From Paracoccaceae bacterium (GTDB lineage: Bacteria > Pseudomonadota > Alphaproteobacteria > Rhodobacterales > Rhodobacteraceae): a stretch of 8,448 bases of DNA. The position numbers were made by a program, and so were the translations under genes. The DNA lies in the NCBI GenBank assembly GCA_003512825.1, contig DOOI01000020.1, positions 4,820-13,267 on the forward strand, written 5' to 3'. The notes under the pieces are model-generated. The model ran no database searches, was not told where the DNA came from, and saw only the letters and a list, made by a program, of their open reading frames with translations. Numbering within the stretch: position 1 is the stretch's first letter; each line of letters begins with the position of its first letter. Shown here one piece after another: positions 6,625 through 8,448 of this stretch.

Positions 6625-8178
6625 TTACTTTTTCCAGCTCATCGTATCCATAGGATGCATCGGCCCCCAAATTCCCATAGGAGCGCCCTCCAGACCGTCT
6701 TTGTAGGCGGTATGATAGGGCGATGCGTTGATGAAGGTGATTGGCACATCCTCCACAACGATCTTCTGGAACTCGGAGTAGAGCGCTGTCCGCTTGGCCA
6801 TATCCGGCTCCACAGCCGCGGCAGCAAGGATCTCATCCACCTTCGGGTTGGAATAGCTCTGTGTATTGGACCAGATCACGCCTTTGCGGATGTTCGACGT
6901 CAGATATGTGCGGTGCACACCGATTACGGGGTCGCCCCAGTTAAACACCACATCCATGCTCAATTCGAAATCATGCCCACCGACGCGGCCTGCCCATGTC
7001 GGGAAGTCTGGCGCGGCGCGCACTTCAAGCTCAATCCCGATCTTCTTGAGCTGCGATTTGAGGTATTCCGCCACCGATTGCTGCTGTTCTTTCGGGCCGG
7101 GGATATAGTCGATGGTCAGTGCCAATGGCAGGGCCACGCCGGCCTCTGCCAAGAGCGCCTTCGATTTTTCGAGGTCCACCGCAAAGGGCTCGATGCCCGC
7201 ATCAAAGAACGGTGAGCTTTCGATGATCGGGCCGCGTTGCGCGGTCGAGACACCCCGATGCAGCGCCTTGACGATGAACTCGCGATCCACGGCATAAGCA
7301 ATCGCTTGACGCACACGTTTGTCAGACAGTTTTGGCGAGGCCGTGTTGAAAGCCAGCCAGTTGATCGGACCGATGGCGGCATAGCCCTGGTCTGTTACCT
7401 CAAGCGCCTCAACCTCTTGAAGACGTTTGATTTCCTGGCTTCCGGCCATATAGGGATACATATCTCCTTCGCCATTCTCCATCGAGATCAGCAAAGCAGA
7501 CGGATCTTTGACCAGCTTGATCAGGATCTCATCAAGTACCGGACGCCCTTCCATAAAGAAGTTCGGGTTCTTCTCCAGAATAATAGCTTCGCCGGGGGTA
7601 AACTCCTTCAGTTTGAAGGGGCCAGACCCGATCACCGCGCTATTGGCGGGATGCGATTTCACGTCTTGGCCATCGCCATAGACATGTTTGGGCAAAATCG
7701 GCGCCAAGGCAGGCGATAGGGCCAACATCAAGGCGGGGTGTGGCTGGCTCAGCTTGAAGACGGCCGTATGCGGGTCAGGTGTTTCCACGGCTTCAACAGG
7801 CGCAAACATGGTTTGGAATGGGTGATTGGCCTTGATGGTCATGATCGAGAAGGCCACATCTTCCGAGGTCACTGGCGTGCCATCGTGGAATGTCGCGTTA
7901 TCCACCATCCGGAAGGTGATTGTCCGGCCGTCCTCGCTGGTCTCCCAAGATTTCGCCAGATAGGGCTGCGGCTCCCAGCCGCTATCATAGCGCACAAGCG
8001 AGGCAAACAACTGGGTCGAGGGCACAGCCGTCGCGATCCCTGACTGCACAGCACCGTTTAGGTGGCGCGGTGTTTGCGTCGACAAGATGACCAACGAGCC
8101 ATCGGCCCAGATCGGCGTTGCAGTCATGGCGGATACGGCAATCGCCGCAGCCCCCATCAGACGTGTCATGAGCTTCAT
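6625..8178 (-). CDS. ABC importer periplasmic substrate-binding protein (SBP family 5)
   Basis: This is the periplasmic receptor of the importer, which delivers its ligand to the two permeases. Family 5 binders take di- and oligopeptides, opines, nickel, glutathione or oligosaccharides; the ligand here cannot be assigned. The 517-residue protein starts with a signal peptide (1-25, cleavage after IWA) and has no lipobox cysteine, so it should be free in the periplasm. Family marks are YLAKSWETSEDGRTITFR (73-90), FHDGTPVTSEDVAFSI (97-112) and, centrally, SDKRVRQAIAYAVDREFIV, then the EYLKSQLKKIGIELEVR region. I chose the ATG at 8178 because GGGAG lies 8 bases upstream and the signal peptide begins there; the longer in-frame start at 8268 would add a charged 30-residue extension. 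It is first in the operon, as expected for the most abundant component. Confidence 0.95.
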   Translation of the reverse strand: MKLMTRLMGAAAIAVSAMTATPIWADGSLVILSTQTPRHLNGAVQSGIATAVPSTQLFASLVRYDSGWEPQPYLAKSWETSEDGRTITFRMVDNATFHDGTPVTSEDVAFSIMTIKANHPFQTMFAPVEAVETPDPHTAVFKLSQPHPALMLALSPALAPILPKHVYGDGQDVKSHPANSAVIGSGPFKLKEFTPGEAIILEKNPNFFMEGRPVLDEILIKLVKDPSALLISMENGEGDMYPYMAGSQEIKRLQEVEALEVTDQGYAAIGPINWLAFNTASPKLSDKRVRQAIAYAVDREFIVKALHRGVSTAQRGPIIESSPFFDAGIEPFAVDLEKSKALLAEAGVALPLALTIDYIPGPKEQQQSVAEYLKSQLKKIGIELEVRAAPDFPTWAGRVGGHDFELSMDVVFNWGDPVIGVHRTYLTSNIRKGVIWSNTQSYSNPKVDEILAAAAVEPDMAKRTALYSEFQKIVVEDVPITFINASPYHTAYKDGLEGAPMGIWGPMHPMDTMSWKK

Positions 8179-8250
8179 AGGTGGACTCCCTGTTGTCCTG
8201 TTATTTTGAGAAAAGGCTAGCTTGCGCCTATCCCGTGGAAAACAGCGTTT

Positions 8251-8269
8251 TGTGGTGCGATTAACCACA
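8251..8269. promoter_or_regulatory. Perfect 19-bp dyad upstream of the ABC operon, candidate operator
   Basis: TGTGGT-GCGATTA-ACCACA on the plus strand is a perfect 6-bp inverted repeat with a 7-base spacer, about 73 bases before the binding protein's ATG in a 121-bp gap. A TTGCAT on the minus strand (8278-8273) could serve as a -35, but no good -10 follows at 17 bases. The dyad is a plausible binding site for a dimeric regulator. It does not contain a centred T-N11-A, so it is not an obvious LysR site. Confidence 0.4.
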
Positions 8270-8299
8270 TTAAATGCAAGGAATAGCGTTAGTGATGTT

Positions 8300-8448
8300 T
8301 TAGGGCTGCATCATCAAGTCATCGAAGGCATTTTCTTCGGCCAAACTACGGGCGACGCTCAAGGCGGCCTCCACAATGCTTGCGCGTCGTGTGGCGGGCG
8401 AATAGGCGACGCCGAATTCGGGGCAATCAAACCGCCCGGTAATTGGGC
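8300..8448 (-). CDS. C-terminal fragment of an unidentified protein, possibly a LysR-type regulator
   Basis: The frame is open from the window edge to a TAA at 8302-8300 and gives 48-49 residues: PITGRFDCPEFGVAYSPATRRASIVEAALSVARSLAEE, then NAFDDLMMQP. A short strand-like part (GVAYSP) followed by a helical ARSLAEE tail resembles the end of LysR-type ligand domains, and a regulator at this position would make sense, but the fragment is too short to be sure. Codon use looks like real coding sequence (GC-rich third positions). It points in the same direction as the ABC operon and ends 121 bases before its first ATG. No terminator is visible between them. Confidence 0.5.
   Translation of the reverse strand, partial: PITGRFDCPEFGVAYSPATRRASIVEAALSVARSLAEENAFDDLMMQP

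Noticed and set aside
8179..8268. N-terminal extension of the ABC binding protein from 8268
   Set aside because: It would place 30 charged residues before a normal signal peptide. The ATG at 8178 has GGGAG 8 bases upstream.

Overview
The window looks like a piece of an alphaproteobacterial chromosome, most likely Rhodobacteraceae (Roseobacter group). It is moderately GC-rich. It is dominated by solute uptake genes of types abundant in that group, and it carries a compact palindromic intergenic repeat with the GGGGGC-loop-GCCCCC and 'GGGATATTT' elements that I associate with those genomes. The taxonomic call is an inference; no rRNA or marker gene is present. Every gene I can support lies on the minus strand, so transcription runs from high to low coordinates.

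In transcription order: (1) the last 48 residues of an unidentified protein, possibly a LysR-type regulator, enter at the right edge (8300-8448). (2) After a 121-bp leader comes a complete five-gene ABC importer of the dipeptide/oligopeptide/opine/nickel class: periplasmic binding protein (6625-8178), two permeases (5575-6549 and 4501-5373) and two ATPases (3530-4504 and 2562-3533). The last three genes are joined by 4-bp ATGA overlaps. A GC-rich hairpin separates the binding protein gene from the first permease gene. A roughly 150-bp composite palindromic repeat separates the two permease genes. (3) A TRAP-type periplasmic binding protein (DctP family, 1391-2425) follows, with its own leader and a good intrinsic terminator, but with no DctQ or DctM membrane subunit in the window. 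(4) The first 416 residues of an IlvD/Edd-family dehydratase (1-1248) run off the left edge.

The arrangement suggests a catabolic locus. The ABC system imports a small organic solute, the TRAP binding protein captures a second (probably carboxylate) solute, and the [Fe-S] dehydratase acts on a sugar acid or related hydroxy acid in the cytoplasm. The actual substrates cannot be read from the sequence. I found no phage, CRISPR, tRNA, rRNA or transposase. The most notable structures are the palindromic repeat inside the ABC operon, a sharp change in synonymous codon use across it, the orphan TRAP binding protein, and two 19-bp dyads of the same 6-7-6 layout in the leaders of the two binding protein genes.
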